The notes beneath the pieces are model-generated. The model saw nothing but the letters and a program-made list of their open reading frames with translations, had not been told where the DNA came from and did no database searches. The translations under genes and the position numbers were made by a program. Positions 8,539-18,571 of a DNA stretch of 64,000 bases are shown here, in pieces. The stretch covers positions 868,001 to 932,000 of the forward strand of contig NZ_QRGB01000001.1 of the NCBI RefSeq assembly GCF_003449035.1. Direction: 5' to 3'. Positions within the stretch are counted from its first letter, which is position 1. Each line of letters begins with the position of its first letter. The DNA comes from Pedobacter indicus (GTDB lineage Bacteria; Bacteroidota; Bacteroidia; Sphingobacteriales; Sphingobacteriaceae).

Positions 8539-9177
8539 ATGCCGATACGTTTTATCAAAAAGATAGAGGACGGAAGCACGTTAGCCTTATGGTATATTGA
8601 TGAAGACGAGGATAAGCTGATAGAGGGTTTAAGAATGAGCGATCTTGAAAGACAGGAATTATCCAAGATTCGATCGCCGTATGGAAGAATACGCTGGCTT
8701 GCTGTGCGCAGAGCACTCAATTGTTTGTTCGCTCAAGACATTACAGAATGTCTGAAAGACGAACATGGTAAGCCCTATGTAAAAGGCTTTGATGGCTACA
8801 TTTCCCTGAGTCATTCGAACGAATATGCAGCCGCGATCTCTCATCCCCGGCACCCGGTTGGAGTTGATATAGAAATTATACAACCCAAAATTAAACGTAT
8901 TAAGCAGAAATTCATGACGGAGAAAGAGCTTCGTTTCATCCATGGAGAAAATGAGATAGAGCAACTATACGCCTGTTGGTGCGCAAAGGAATCTATTTTC
9001 AAATGGCAGGGGAGAAAGGGGATCTCCCTTAAACAAAATATTGATGTCGTTCCCTTCGAATATCAAGACAAGGGAAGTTTGCAAGCATACTTAAATACAT
9101 CAGATGCGAGTCAATTGTTGACGGTAGAATACCAGAAAATGGAAGGGTATTTTCTGGCTTATGTTTCTAATCCTTAA
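8539..9177 (+). CDS. 4'-phosphopantetheinyl transferase (Sfp type)
   Basis: The 212-residue protein has the Sfp/AcpT motifs: GKPYVKGFDGYISLSHSNEY (P1/P2), VGVDIE with Mg2+ ligands D110 and E112, and WCAKESIFKWQG with E151 and K155. It would move phosphopantetheine from CoA to a serine on carrier proteins. No NRPS or PKS gene lies nearby, so housekeeping acyl carrier protein is a plausible substrate. It precedes lipB by 24 nt on the same strand, probably as one transcript; LipB takes its octanoyl group from the same holo-ACP. Confidence 0.88.
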   Translation: MPIRFIKKIEDGSTLALWYIDEDEDKLIEGLRMSDLERQELSKIRSPYGRIRWLAVRRALNCLFAQDITECLKDEHGKPYVKGFDGYISLSHSNEYAAAISHPRHPVGVDIEIIQPKIKRIKQKFMTEKELRFIHGENEIEQLYACWCAKESIFKWQGRKGISLKQNIDVVPFEYQDKGSLQAYLNTSDASQLLTVEYQKMEGYFLAYVSNP

Positions 9178-9201
9178 TTTTGGGATTTAATAGAGAATGT
9201 A

Positions 9202-9906
9202 ATGCAAAACAAAGATGTGATTTTTCAAGACTGGGGATTGGTTGACTACGAAGAGTCATGGAACCGACAAGAGGAATTATTTGCGGAAACCATTGCGCTA
9301 AAGATCGATAACCGGACTCATGAAAGAAAAATACCTACAAAAAATTATTTGATTTTTGTAGAGCATCCGCATGTATATACGCTGGGTAAAAGCGGTAAGC
9401 CCGAACACCTATTATTGGATGAAGAAGGCTTGAAGGCTAAACATGCTAGGTATTACAAAATAAATAGAGGAGGAGATATAACCTATCATGGGCCAGGACA
9501 GATTGTAGGTTACCCGATACTTGATTTGGACAATTTCTTTACCGATATCCATCGCTATTTACGTACACTAGAAGAAGCAATTATTCTGACTTTGGCGGAT
9601 TACGGACTAAAAGCAGATCGGTATCCTGGTTATACCGGCGTTTGGCTGGAGGCTGATAACGAAAAAGCAAGAAAAATATGTGCAATGGGGGTTCGTAGCA
9701 GTCGCTGGGTGACCATGCATGGTTTTGCATTCAATGTCAATTCAGAACTTGATTACTTCAATAATATTGTACCTTGTGGAATTGAAGATAAAGCTGTTAC
9801 TTCCTTGTCACGCGAATTAGGTGAAGAGCAGGATATTACTGAAGTAAAAAGCCGTCTAAAACGTCATATTGGACAGGTTTTCCAAATGAATTTTATTGAG
9901 CCATAA
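9202..9906 (+). CDS. lipB: Lipoyl(octanoyl) transferase
   Basis: LipB transfers octanoate from octanoyl-ACP to lipoyl domains of 2-oxoacid dehydrogenases and the glycine cleavage H protein. The 234-residue sequence shows RGGDITYHGPGQIVGYPILD (about 88-107), RKICAMGVRSS with the catalytic lysine K158, TMHGFAFNV, and VPCGIEDKAVTSL with the acyl-accepting cysteine C192. Length and motif order are typical. It probably shares a transcript with the upstream phosphopantetheinyl transferase and converges on the S41 protease gene. lipA is not in the window. Confidence 0.94.
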   Translation: MQNKDVIFQDWGLVDYEESWNRQEELFAETIALKIDNRTHERKIPTKNYLIFVEHPHVYTLGKSGKPEHLLLDEEGLKAKHARYYKINRGGDITYHGPGQIVGYPILDLDNFFTDIHRYLRTLEEAIILTLADYGLKADRYPGYTGVWLEADNEKARKICAMGVRSSRWVTMHGFAFNVNSELDYFNNIVPCGIEDKAVTSLSRELGEEQDITEVKSRLKRHIGQVFQMNFIEP

Positions 9907-9958
9907 TAATATAGAACCGCTAGAATATAGAACTCATAGCGATTCAACATTATTAGAA

Positions 9959-11530
9959 TTATTTCCTAGACTCTTTTTCCATTTTCAATTGATCAATGAC
10001 CGTTGGCTTGACCTGATATTTATCAAGCAACACTGGCAATGGTTTACTATTTTCTCTCTTAAATTCTTCAATCAGTTCAAAGGCTGCTTGTCTGGTTTGT
10101 GCGCGAGAAACAGACATCTGCTTAGCTTGTGATGTTGTTGCTTCAGAAGGATCAATTATATAGAGCGCAGTTAATACCAGAGGGTCTTCTTTAGAACCTA
10201 ATGGTGATAAAGGCAGGTATTCATACTCATCAATTTCTTCATCAGGAGCTAAACCTTTGTCATAGTCACCATGTCCTTCTTTATCAGCAAGTTTGACGAT
10301 AATCGGCTGAATAGCCCAGTCAATTTGCCGTGGTTTTCTATCATCCTCGATCGTTATTGAACCCTCATTTTTTCCTATTGTAGTGCCACCAATATGGATG
10401 ACCTCCATATAAGGTGCAAGGTTGTGAATAACCAACTCACTCGCCGATGCAGAATTATCCGTTGCCAATATAAAGACTCGCGGGAGGTTCAAATTAGCAG
10501 CTTTAATCCTAGCATCAATCGCGTTAGCTGCCGCAGTTAACTCTTGGTCACTCGGGTTTTCCGGTAGGTCTTTTGACAATGCCGGATAGAGGTCATAAAA
10601 TCTCTCATCGCGACTTTGTCCTGCCCTGTCAAATTGTTGATTCAGGCGATCGTTATAGTTGTATTTAACAAATACATCTTCTTTATTATAGTTATCCATA
10701 ATCAAAGCGGACAATGCACCTGAAACGGCTATCCCTCCACCCAGGTTATAACGAAGATCAAGAATTAGATCGCTTACGCCAGCAGATTTAAACTCAGCGA
10801 AAACATCGAACAGTTCATCTACCTTATTGTTTAAAAAGCGATTATAGAAGATATAACCAACTTTCTTGCCGCTCTTAGATGTGATTGTTGAGTGGTAATG
10901 CACTGAGGGTTCGTCGACCTTGGTTGCAGTTAGAGAAACGGTTTCATCCGTTGTTGTCAATACTTTTCCTTTTAAAGTCGCTAGCGTAATGTTAAATGCT
11001 TCGCCCGAAGAGTAAGGTTTAAGTTTTTCTTCATAGTTTTGAGCCGTCATCTCCGACCCATTCACTTTCGTAAACATATCTCCTCTTTCCAGCTTGGCTT
11101 TGTCGGCCGGCGAACCAGGAATGACATATTTAACCACACCGAATACCTTCTTGCCATCATCATACCCAAATAATATAATGTTCATGCCCGTACTCGTCGT
11201 CACCCCTTGCATCCCTTCATTTAACTCATCTGCTTTTTGTATCCATGAAAATCGGTCATCGGCGTTAAGAATAGTCTCAAAAAACTCAGGAGGTTCAAGA
11301 CCGAAGTCTAGTCGATTATCAGCTGGTATTCCATCATTCCAGTAATAGTAAATACGCATTTGTTCGGTAATCCATTCATTCACCTTTTGGTTCTCAGGAT
11401 TAACCTCTGTTTCCTCTGTATCGTCAGTTGGACTTGGCGCTGTCTTTTCACACGAAGCGAAGCTTATTGCGATACCCATAAATAATATGGGTATATATCT
11501 TTTTATAAGTGTAAGATAACTTATTTTCAT
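9959..11530 (-). CDS. S41-family C-terminal processing protease, lipoprotein
   Basis: The 523-residue protein has a lipoprotein signal (hydrophobic 13-26, cysteine at 27), a PDZ-like segment (KAKLERGDMFTKVNGSEMT) and an S41 catalytic domain. NSASASELV supplies the nucleophile, Ser362, and TTIGKNEGS the general-base lysine, as in CtpA/Prc. After the protease domain come charged C-terminal segments, ending MEKESRK. It is probably anchored in the outer membrane and trims periplasmic proteins; the substrate is unknown. A -7 box TACTTTTG lies 20 nt upstream. Confidence 0.88.
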   Translation of the reverse strand: MKISYLTLIKRYIPILFMGIAISFASCEKTAPSPTDDTEETEVNPENQKVNEWITEQMRIYYYWNDGIPADNRLDFGLEPPEFFETILNADDRFSWIQKADELNEGMQGVTTSTGMNIILFGYDDGKKVFGVVKYVIPGSPADKAKLERGDMFTKVNGSEMTAQNYEEKLKPYSSGEAFNITLATLKGKVLTTTDETVSLTATKVDEPSVHYHSTITSKSGKKVGYIFYNRFLNNKVDELFDVFAEFKSAGVSDLILDLRYNLGGGIAVSGALSALIMDNYNKEDVFVKYNYNDRLNQQFDRAGQSRDERFYDLYPALSKDLPENPSDQELTAAANAIDARIKAANLNLPRVFILATDNSASASELVIHNLAPYMEVIHIGGTTIGKNEGSITIEDDRKPRQIDWAIQPIIVKLADKEGHGDYDKGLAPDEEIDEYEYLPLSPLGSKEDPLVLTALYIIDPSEATTSQAKQMSVSRAQTRQAAFELIEEFKRENSKPLPVLLDKYQVKPTVIDQLKMEKESRK

Positions 11531-11550
11531 TCTGTAAAATTTATGTAACC

Positions 11551-11558
11551 CAAAAGTA
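11551..11558 (-). promoter_or_regulatory. -7 box of the S41 protease gene
   Basis: TACTTTTG on the minus strand, 20 nt before the ATG at 11530, preceded by a run of T on that strand. No clear -33 element. Confidence 0.5.
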
Positions 11559-11585
11559 GTAAAAAAAAAACTCAGAATTTATTGA

Positions 11586-13013
11586 TTAACACTCAGGTAA
11601 ACTCAAGGGGATATTGATAGCCAAACCACCGTCTGACGTCTCTTTATATTTCGAGTTCATATCCTGAGCCGTTTGCCACATGGTTTTAACAACATTATTC
11701 AGACTAACGATTGTTTTGTCCGGATCAGTTCGAAGAGCAAGCTGTGATGCCGTAATAGCCTTGATAGCTCCCATGGTGTTTCTTTCAATACAAGGGATCT
11801 GAACCAAACCGCCAATAGGGTCACATGTCAGCCCTAAATGATGTTCCATCGCGATCTCAGCAGCGGTTAGTACCTGCGCTTGTGTACCCCCTAAACATTC
11901 GGTCAGTGCTGCTGCGGCCATTGAAGAGGATACTCCAATTTCCGCCTGACAACCACCCATGGCAGCAGATATTGTCGAACCTTTCTTAAAAATACTACCT
12001 ATTTCTGCAGCTGTTGCTAAAAAGTGAATAACTTCTTCATCGTCAATATCGTGGTGAAAAACACTGAAATATAAAAGAACGGCCGGAATGACTCCCGCAG
12101 CACCATTGGTTGGCGCGGTAACTACACGACCGAAAGAGGCATTCTCCTCATTCACCGCCAAAGCAAAACAACTTACCCAATCAAGAATATGCTTAAAGTC
12201 GTTTCCTCCCGAGCGGATTGCTTCAACCCAAGACTGGTAGTCATGATAAAATTTACCGTTTAAAAGGCGTTTATTAAGTTTGGATGCTCTTCTTACAACT
12301 GATAGCCCGCCTGGCAAAACACCCTCCGTATGACATCCACGATACACACAGTCTTTCATAACTTCAAAAATGCGCAGCATTTGTGCTCTTGTATCTTTTT
12401 CCTCACGCCATGCAGTTTCGTTTTCCAAAACGATGTCCGAAATACTAAGACCTGTGCGTATACACCATCCTAACAATTCATTCGCATTATCAATCGGAAA
12501 AGGCAAGTCAACTTGGTTGTCTTGGCCTATTTCTTCATTTTCTTGGGTAACAAAACCTCCACCAACCGAGTAGTAAGTTTCTGAAATTGCTTTCCCTGTT
12601 GTCAGAAATGCCTGAAAAGTTAGAGCGTTCGGGTGAAACGGAAGACTTTCAGTAAAATGAAAGACAATATCATCGGAGAACGAAAAAGCTATTTCTTTTT
12701 TTCCACCTAAAGAGATTTTCTTGTCAATCTTAATTGAGTCAATCGTAGGGTTAATCATATTGACCTCAATCGTCACCGGATCATCACCGTTAATCCCTAA
12801 CGCAACCGCAATATCAGTTCCGTGCCCCTTGCCAGTTTTTGCCAAAGACCCGTACAGGTGTATCTGGACTTGCTCGACTTCATCTGTTAAGCTTTCTTCA
12901 TCCAATCTTCTTAAGAAGCGTTGTGCCGCTCGCCATGGCCCCAGCGTATGGGAGCTAGACGGACCAACACCGATCTTCAAGATGTCAAAAACCGAAATCT
13001 GTTCCTTTTCCAT
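11586..13013 (-). CDS. sdaA: L-serine ammonia-lyase, iron-sulfur type
   Basis: The 475-residue single chain joins the beta-like domain (N-terminal [20 protein letters not shown]) and the alpha domain of bacterial L-serine dehydratases. The conserved cysteines expected to bind the [4Fe-4S] cluster appear in [37 protein letters not shown] and nearby. It converts L-serine to pyruvate and ammonia. It lies downstream of nothing on its strand, with its own -7 box. The opposing, serine-making activity (27297-28589) is also encoded in this window. Confidence 0.93.
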   Translation of the reverse strand: MEKEQISVFDILKIGVGPSSSHTLGPWRAAQRFLRRLDEESLTDEVEQVQIHLYGSLAKTGKGHGTDIAVALGINGDDPVTIEVNMINPTIDSIKIDKKISLGGKKEIAFSFSDDIVFHFTESLPFHPNALTFQAFLTTGKAISETYYSVGGGFVTQENEEIGQDNQVDLPFPIDNANELLGWCIRTGLSISDIVLENETAWREEKDTRAQMLRIFEVMKDCVYRGCHTEGVLPGGLSVVRRASKLNKRLLNGKFYHDYQSWVEAIRSGGNDFKHILDWVSCFALAVNEENASFGRVVTAPTNGAAGVIPAVLLYFSVFHHDIDDEEVIHFLATAAEIGSIFKKGSTISAAMGGCQAEIGVSSSMAAAALTECLGGTQAQVLTAAEIAMEHHLGLTCDPIGGLVQIPCIERNTMGAIKAITASQLALRTDPDKTIVSLNNVVKTMWQTAQDMNSKYKETSDGGLAINIPLSLPEC

Positions 13014-13045
13014 TCTTTATCGTTAATAATCAGGTTATTTTATTA

Positions 13046-13053
13046 CAAAAATA
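13046..13053 (-). promoter_or_regulatory. -7 box of sdaA
   Basis: TATTTTTG on the minus strand fits TAnnTTTG, 32 nt before the sdaA ATG at 13013. The region is AT-rich, so chance occurrence is possible. Confidence 0.4.
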
Positions 13054-13132
13054 AGCAATATAAACTCACATTCGTAGCTTAGCTCATCGACATAAATTAT
13101 AATTACTATTTTTAAAAAATAGTTTACTCGTT

Positions 13133-14494
13133 ATGAAAAACATCCTTGGTTTATTGGTTTTGCTTACTTCCTGTTTGTTCAGTAGAGCACAAGTCTATCA
13201 AGAATATTTGCTGAGTGACTGGGCTTTCAAAGCAGAATCTGATAAATATTGGCTTCCTGCACAGGTACCCGGCATTTTAATCGATGACCTTTTAGATAAT
13301 GGGAAGTCATCGGTAAATAGTTCAGATTCCATCTGGTTCTATCGAACGACTTTTATAGCCGATAAACAGATTATGTCAAGAGACTTTGTTGAATTGTCAT
13401 TCGAGGGACTCGATACGCGGGCAACTGTATTCCTAAATCAGAAACCGATATTGGCAGCTAACAATATGTTTCGCTCATGGTCCGTACCTATTAAATCTCT
13501 TATAAAGGAAGGCGAGAATGAATTGATGATTCGGTTTGCAAATGTTGAATATTCTCCCTCACTTCGGAAAGCGTATTATCATTTTAAAGACGCAGACCCC
13601 ATTCTCCCTCTCGGCGTCTGGAAACCCGTCATTCTTGAGTCCTGGAACGAATACCGACTAGATCATCTTAGCTACAGTATCGATGAAATAACGGATAAAG
13701 AGGCACGTTTAACCGCTGAACTCGATTTCCGCACACAGGGGGAGCAACAAGTGAATGTGGAGGTTTATGATGAAGTATCGGGGAGAACATTTACCCGTGA
13801 AACCGTTCGTGTCGCCCCAGGTAGCGAGCAAATAGAGCTTCCGTTTGTAATCAAAAAGCCAAAGCTTTGGTGGCCTAAAAAGTTAGGGAAGCCCAATCTT
13901 TACAAAATTGGGGTTCGTGTAAATAGTGGCAAAAATGAGCAGGTAATGATGAAGCGGATTGGAATTCGTGATGTGAAGGTTGATCCTTCGAGCACAGTTC
14001 AAGATTTCAGGCTAATGGTAAACGGGAAGTCGGTGCATGTCGATCTATCTGAATATTGGCCTATGGCGATGAATGCGAGCAGTATAAGTACGGATGAATA
14101 TGATTCGTTTTTCTTCATCTTAGAGAGGTTAGAAAAGACTGTGCTCCACGTAGCGTCTCCGGGAATCTATGAAAGTCCCTATTTTTATGATTTGGCTGAT
14201 ACGCATGGGATCTTAATTTTGCAGGATTTTATGTTTCCGCCGGCAAATTATCCTAAAACAGCTAGTTTTCTTGAAAACATAAAAGCTGAAGCGGCAGAAA
14301 ACATAAAAGCTCTACAACATCACCCGTCCATTGTAGCCTGGGGCGGTGTTGTTCCGAAGTACCCCGACAAAGAAAGAGCACATTCAGGTACGGAAGAGAA
14401 TTCAAATGCAAAAGCGCATTCAGAACACATCAACGCCTTGCTGAAAAAAACGCTGGAAGAGATCGATCCAACTTATTTTTTCCTAGCCAAATAG
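13133..14494 (+). CDS. Truncated GH2 (beta-mannosidase-like) protein, probably non-catalytic
   Basis: The 453-residue protein has a signal peptide (about 1-20), a GH2 sugar-binding jelly roll (about 25-185, with SIWFYRTTF and SFEGLDTRATVFLN), an Ig-like sandwich (about 190-290, ending at KLWWPKKLGKPNLY), and the start of a TIM barrel. It stops at LEEIDPTYFF, where beta-mannosidases continue into the second half of the barrel that holds the nucleophile. The acid/base site, usually W-C-G-N-N-E after HPSIV, reads AWGGVVPKYPD, so Asn-Glu is missing. It is followed directly by a terminator, so this is the real end, not a window or frame effect visible here. It could be a secreted binding protein or a decaying gene. 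Confidence 0.8.
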   Translation: MKNILGLLVLLTSCLFSRAQVYQEYLLSDWAFKAESDKYWLPAQVPGILIDDLLDNGKSSVNSSDSIWFYRTTFIADKQIMSRDFVELSFEGLDTRATVFLNQKPILAANNMFRSWSVPIKSLIKEGENELMIRFANVEYSPSLRKAYYHFKDADPILPLGVWKPVILESWNEYRLDHLSYSIDEITDKEARLTAELDFRTQGEQQVNVEVYDEVSGRTFTRETVRVAPGSEQIELPFVIKKPKLWWPKKLGKPNLYKIGVRVNSGKNEQVMMKRIGIRDVKVDPSSTVQDFRLMVNGKSVHVDLSEYWPMAMNASSISTDEYDSFFFILERLEKTVLHVASPGIYESPYFYDLADTHGILILQDFMFPPANYPKTASFLENIKAEAAENIKALQHHPSIVAWGGVVPKYPDKERAHSGTEENSNAKAHSEHINALLKKTLEEIDPTYFFLAK

Positions 14495-14513
14495 ATTGAA
14501 GCTGATATAATAT

Positions 14514-14557
14514 TTCAAAAAAAGAGGGAGTTACTGATTAAGCCACTCCCTCTTTTT
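14514..14557. terminator. Bidirectional terminator between the GH2-like gene and groL
   Basis: AAAGAGGGAGT (14521-14531) pairs perfectly with ACTCCCTCTTT (14545-14555), with A-rich and T-rich flanks, so it can end transcription from both convergent genes. Confidence 0.88.
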
Positions 14558-14575
14558 TATTGCGACGTTTGATTA

Positions 14576-16219
<1,644 letters not shown>

Positions 16220-16285
16220 TTATTTGATAATGATTTTATAAAGCCTATTGAAAGGCTGTCTTGAATTAAAACTAAAAACGAACGA

Positions 16286-16561
16286 TTACAGTACTGCGTA
16301 AATATCTGACTCACGCATGATTAAATACTCTTGTCCCTCATAGGTTATCTCAGTACCTGCATATTTACCATAAAGAATTTCATCACCAACTTTAACCGTT
16401 AGTGGCTCATCAACTTTACCCGTACCAACGGCCACAACAGTGCCACGTTGAGGCTTTTCTTTCGCCGTGTCCGGAATGTAAATTCCTGAAGCTGTTTTTT
16501 CTTCTGCAGGAGCGGCTTCTACCACCACTCTGTCTCCGATAGGTTTAATGCTTAATGCCAT
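16286..16561 (-). CDS. groS: Co-chaperonin GroES (10 kDa)
   Basis: The 91-residue protein reads [20 protein letters not shown] at its start, [16 protein letters not shown] (the mobile loop region that binds GroEL) and [16 protein letters not shown]. It forms the seven-subunit lid of the chaperonin chamber. It is the first gene of the groS-groL operon. A TCACTTTG sequence about 75 nt upstream is a one-mismatch -7 box; no CIRCE inverted repeat is present. Confidence 0.97.
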   Translation of the reverse strand: MALSIKPIGDRVVVEAAPAEEKTASGIYIPDTAKEKPQRGTVVAVGTGKVDEPLTVKVGDEILYGKYAGTEITYEGQEYLIMRESDIYAVL

Positions 16562-16690
16562 AATTATTCTATTAAATTTTTAGTGTTAATACTTTTATTA
16601 AGTTTAAAAAGAAGTATTCAGTAACTATGCCAAAGTGATTTCTGTGGATAAAGTGACACCTCTTATGTAAAAATGTCAGCATTCGCCAAT

Positions 16691-16726
16691 AAAAAAGGGA
16701 TAACTTGATTGTCATCCCTTTTTATG
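16691..16726 (-). terminator. Intrinsic terminator after secG
   Basis: AAAAAGGGAT (from 16692) pairs with ATCCCTTTTT (to 16723) around a short loop, giving a T-run on the minus strand. It lies 15 nt past the secG stop and closes the miaB-secG run. Confidence 0.85.
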
Positions 16727-16741
16727 TTCTTCTAATATCTC

Positions 16742-17095
16742 TTAATTTGCAGTATCCGCCGGACTCTCCGGTAAGGCTGGTGTTGTTGTGTTCAGGTCAG
16801 GCGCCGGTGCAGTTGGTACACTCGTCGGCTGTATCTGGTCTCCTAAACCGGAACCACTTCCAGCACCTCCACCTAAAGGCATTGTTACGTTTATTAATAG
16901 AGAAATTACCATGATGGCAATGACCAATACCCAAGTTCCTTTTTCTAAAATATCTCCCGTGCGCTTAACGCCCATCAGGTTATTTGACCCTGCGAATTGA
17001 GAAGCTAAACCTCCTCCCTTTGGATTTTGTATCAATACAAAAAACACCAACAAAGCGCAGGCGATGATAATCAGGGTAATAAATAAGTAAAACAT
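16742..17095 (-). CDS. secG: Preprotein translocase subunit SecG
   Basis: The 117-residue protein has two membrane segments (about 2-22 and 53-73) linked by the SecG signature FVLIQNPKGGGLASQFAGSN, then a Gly/Ser- and Pro/Thr-rich tail. SecG is the small accessory subunit of the SecYEG channel in the inner membrane. It is the last gene of the run miaB-sigma54 activator-lptE-TPR-secG and is followed by an intrinsic terminator. Confidence 0.94.
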   Translation of the reverse strand: MFYLFITLIIIACALLVFFVLIQNPKGGGLASQFAGSNNLMGVKRTGDILEKGTWVLVIAIMVISLLINVTMPLGGGAGSGSGLGDQIQPTSVPTAPAPDLNTTTPALPESPADTAN

Positions 17096-17105
17096 TGTAT
17101 GATTA

Positions 17106-18014
17106 TTAATTTAATTTTTTATTAAGCAGCTCAATTTGCCCCGCAAAATAAAGACTTTTTTCGGGATATTTCAAACTTAATTTTTTATAAGTGTCGATAG
17201 CCTTATGATAAAGACCCTGTTCTGCATAAATTTTTGCCAAGGTTTCCGATACAAAGCCAGATTCATCCTCAGCACTTTTCCTCGCTTTATTTTCCAAATT
17301 GATTTTTTCTGCTGAAGGAGGGCGTATCTGGGGCTCTTCTTTGATAAATCGCTCAATAATCGGATCTTCTTTTCTAGGCACCTGAAATGGTTTTGCCTTT
17401 CCGCCAAACTGCTCACTAAGTTTTGTCTCCGGGTTTTGCAAGTTAAATATATGCTCACGTATCTGCTGGTCGAGCGGGTTGCCAGCTTCATCCGTTTCCC
17501 CAACCTCTTTTTCATTTGAACCGCTTGATGCATATGGCTGGTTAGATTCAGCATATTCAGTTCGGGTTTTGTTTAACCACCACACATAGGAATAAGGCAT
17601 CCATTCGTCATAATAGCGACTGGGAGTATTCGGTTCTGCTCCCCTCTCATTATTAATAGACATGCGTTGGTCAACAGCATTTTTGGATTGCAGTAATACC
17701 TCTGACGGAGCTACGATGGTCTTTGGAGTTTGAGTTTGAGCCTGATTCTCATCTTCATGAGAAGAAATCCCTGAATCCGGTTGATAGACAAATTCACGGT
17801 ACTTTTCCGTATCTGAACTGAATATTACCGCTTTTTGGTATCGCTCTTTTGCGTCATGCTCACCATTAGCGACCCCCAGTCGAGCATATAAAAACCAAAG
17901 AGCGTTAACATAGGGGTACTGGTCAATAAGTTTTTTGACATCCTTGGAGTCGGCCGATTCGGGCTTACTCAAAGACGATTGAAAAAGTTTTTGTATCGCT
18001 GTATTTTCTCCCAT
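17106..18014 (-). CDS. Tetratricopeptide-repeat protein, function unknown
   Basis: The 302-residue protein has no signal peptide and is hydrophilic. The last 50 residues (SETLAKIYAEQGLYHKAIDT and YKKLSLKYPEKSLYF) make one clear TPR-like helical hairpin; the N-terminus (LIDQYPYVNALWFLYARLGV) looks similar. The middle is Asn/Glu/Ser-rich and low in complexity, probably disordered. It sits 29 nt after lptE and 10 nt before secG, so it is probably co-made with envelope-assembly proteins. I do not recognise a named family; a scaffold or partner protein is only a guess. Confidence 0.75.
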   Translation of the reverse strand: MGENTAIQKLFQSSLSKPESADSKDVKKLIDQYPYVNALWFLYARLGVANGEHDAKERYQKAVIFSSDTEKYREFVYQPDSGISSHEDENQAQTQTPKTIVAPSEVLLQSKNAVDQRMSINNERGAEPNTPSRYYDEWMPYSYVWWLNKTRTEYAESNQPYASSGSNEKEVGETDEAGNPLDQQIREHIFNLQNPETKLSEQFGGKAKPFQVPRKEDPIIERFIKEEPQIRPPSAEKINLENKARKSAEDESGFVSETLAKIYAEQGLYHKAIDTYKKLSLKYPEKSLYFAGQIELLNKKLN

Positions 18015-18043
18015 TTTATCTCTGCTTGATTTTATCTCCTAGG

Positions 18044-18571
18044 TTACCAGTTAGCAAATGCACGATTAAAAATGTCTTCCGTAAGCATATCATTGATATT
18101 TTTAATGAGCTGAGGCTCTTGTGCTTGAATCGGCCCAGCTGTGGTGGAGAAATCTTCAAATCTACTGAAAGATTGTTCAAAATCTAACTTGGGGTCTAAT
18201 CGGTTCTTATAGGTAACCGTGACCGTGATGGTGAGCCTATTGAGCCCAGCCCGATCGTTACCCTGCACAGCCGTCGGTGTAATGCTATAACCGGTTATCC
18301 TGCCTTCAAAGGCTGCGTCTGCGTCTGCACGAACCATACTCAAGCGAGATTGATTTCTGATCCGCGTTTTTAACGCCTCCGTAAACTCCTGACTTAGGTA
18401 GGTGACCACAATGGGGGCTGTATTCTCAAAAAAATCTACACTTACCGTACTCATTTCAGCAGGTATAGACGCCCCGGTAAAGCTGTACATACCACATGAA
18501 AGGTGTGAACCCATAACGATGCAGCACAATACAAAAATTTGTTTAAACTTCTTAAAAGGCTTTAGGCACAT
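18044..18571 (-). CDS. lptE: LptE-family LPS-assembly lipoprotein
   Basis: The 175-residue protein has a signal peptide ending in a lipobox (LSC, cysteine 26), then the pattern of Bacteroidota LptE: GMYSFTGASIPAEMSTVSVD, LTEALK-like TEALKTRIRNQSRLSM, and AFEGRITGYSITPTAVQG. LptE plugs the LptD barrel and helps place lipopolysaccharide in the outer leaflet. Its ATG overlaps the stop of the upstream sigma54 activator gene (TAATG), so translation is probably coupled. lptD is not in the window. Confidence 0.85.
   Translation of the reverse strand: MCLKPFKKFKQIFVLCCIVMGSHLSCGMYSFTGASIPAEMSTVSVDFFENTAPIVVTYLSQEFTEALKTRIRNQSRLSMVRADADAAFEGRITGYSITPTAVQGNDRAGLNRLTITVTVTYKNRLDPKLDFEQSFSRFEDFSTTAGPIQAQEPQLIKNINDMLTEDIFNRAFANW

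Noticed and set aside
13133-14494. GH2-like gene as a frameshifted full-length enzyme
   Set aside because: The next sequence is a terminator and groL; no continuation of the barrel is readable in any frame within the gap.
16562-16690. CIRCE heat-shock operator upstream of groS
   Set aside because: No TTAGCACTC-N9-GAGTGCTAA repeat is present.
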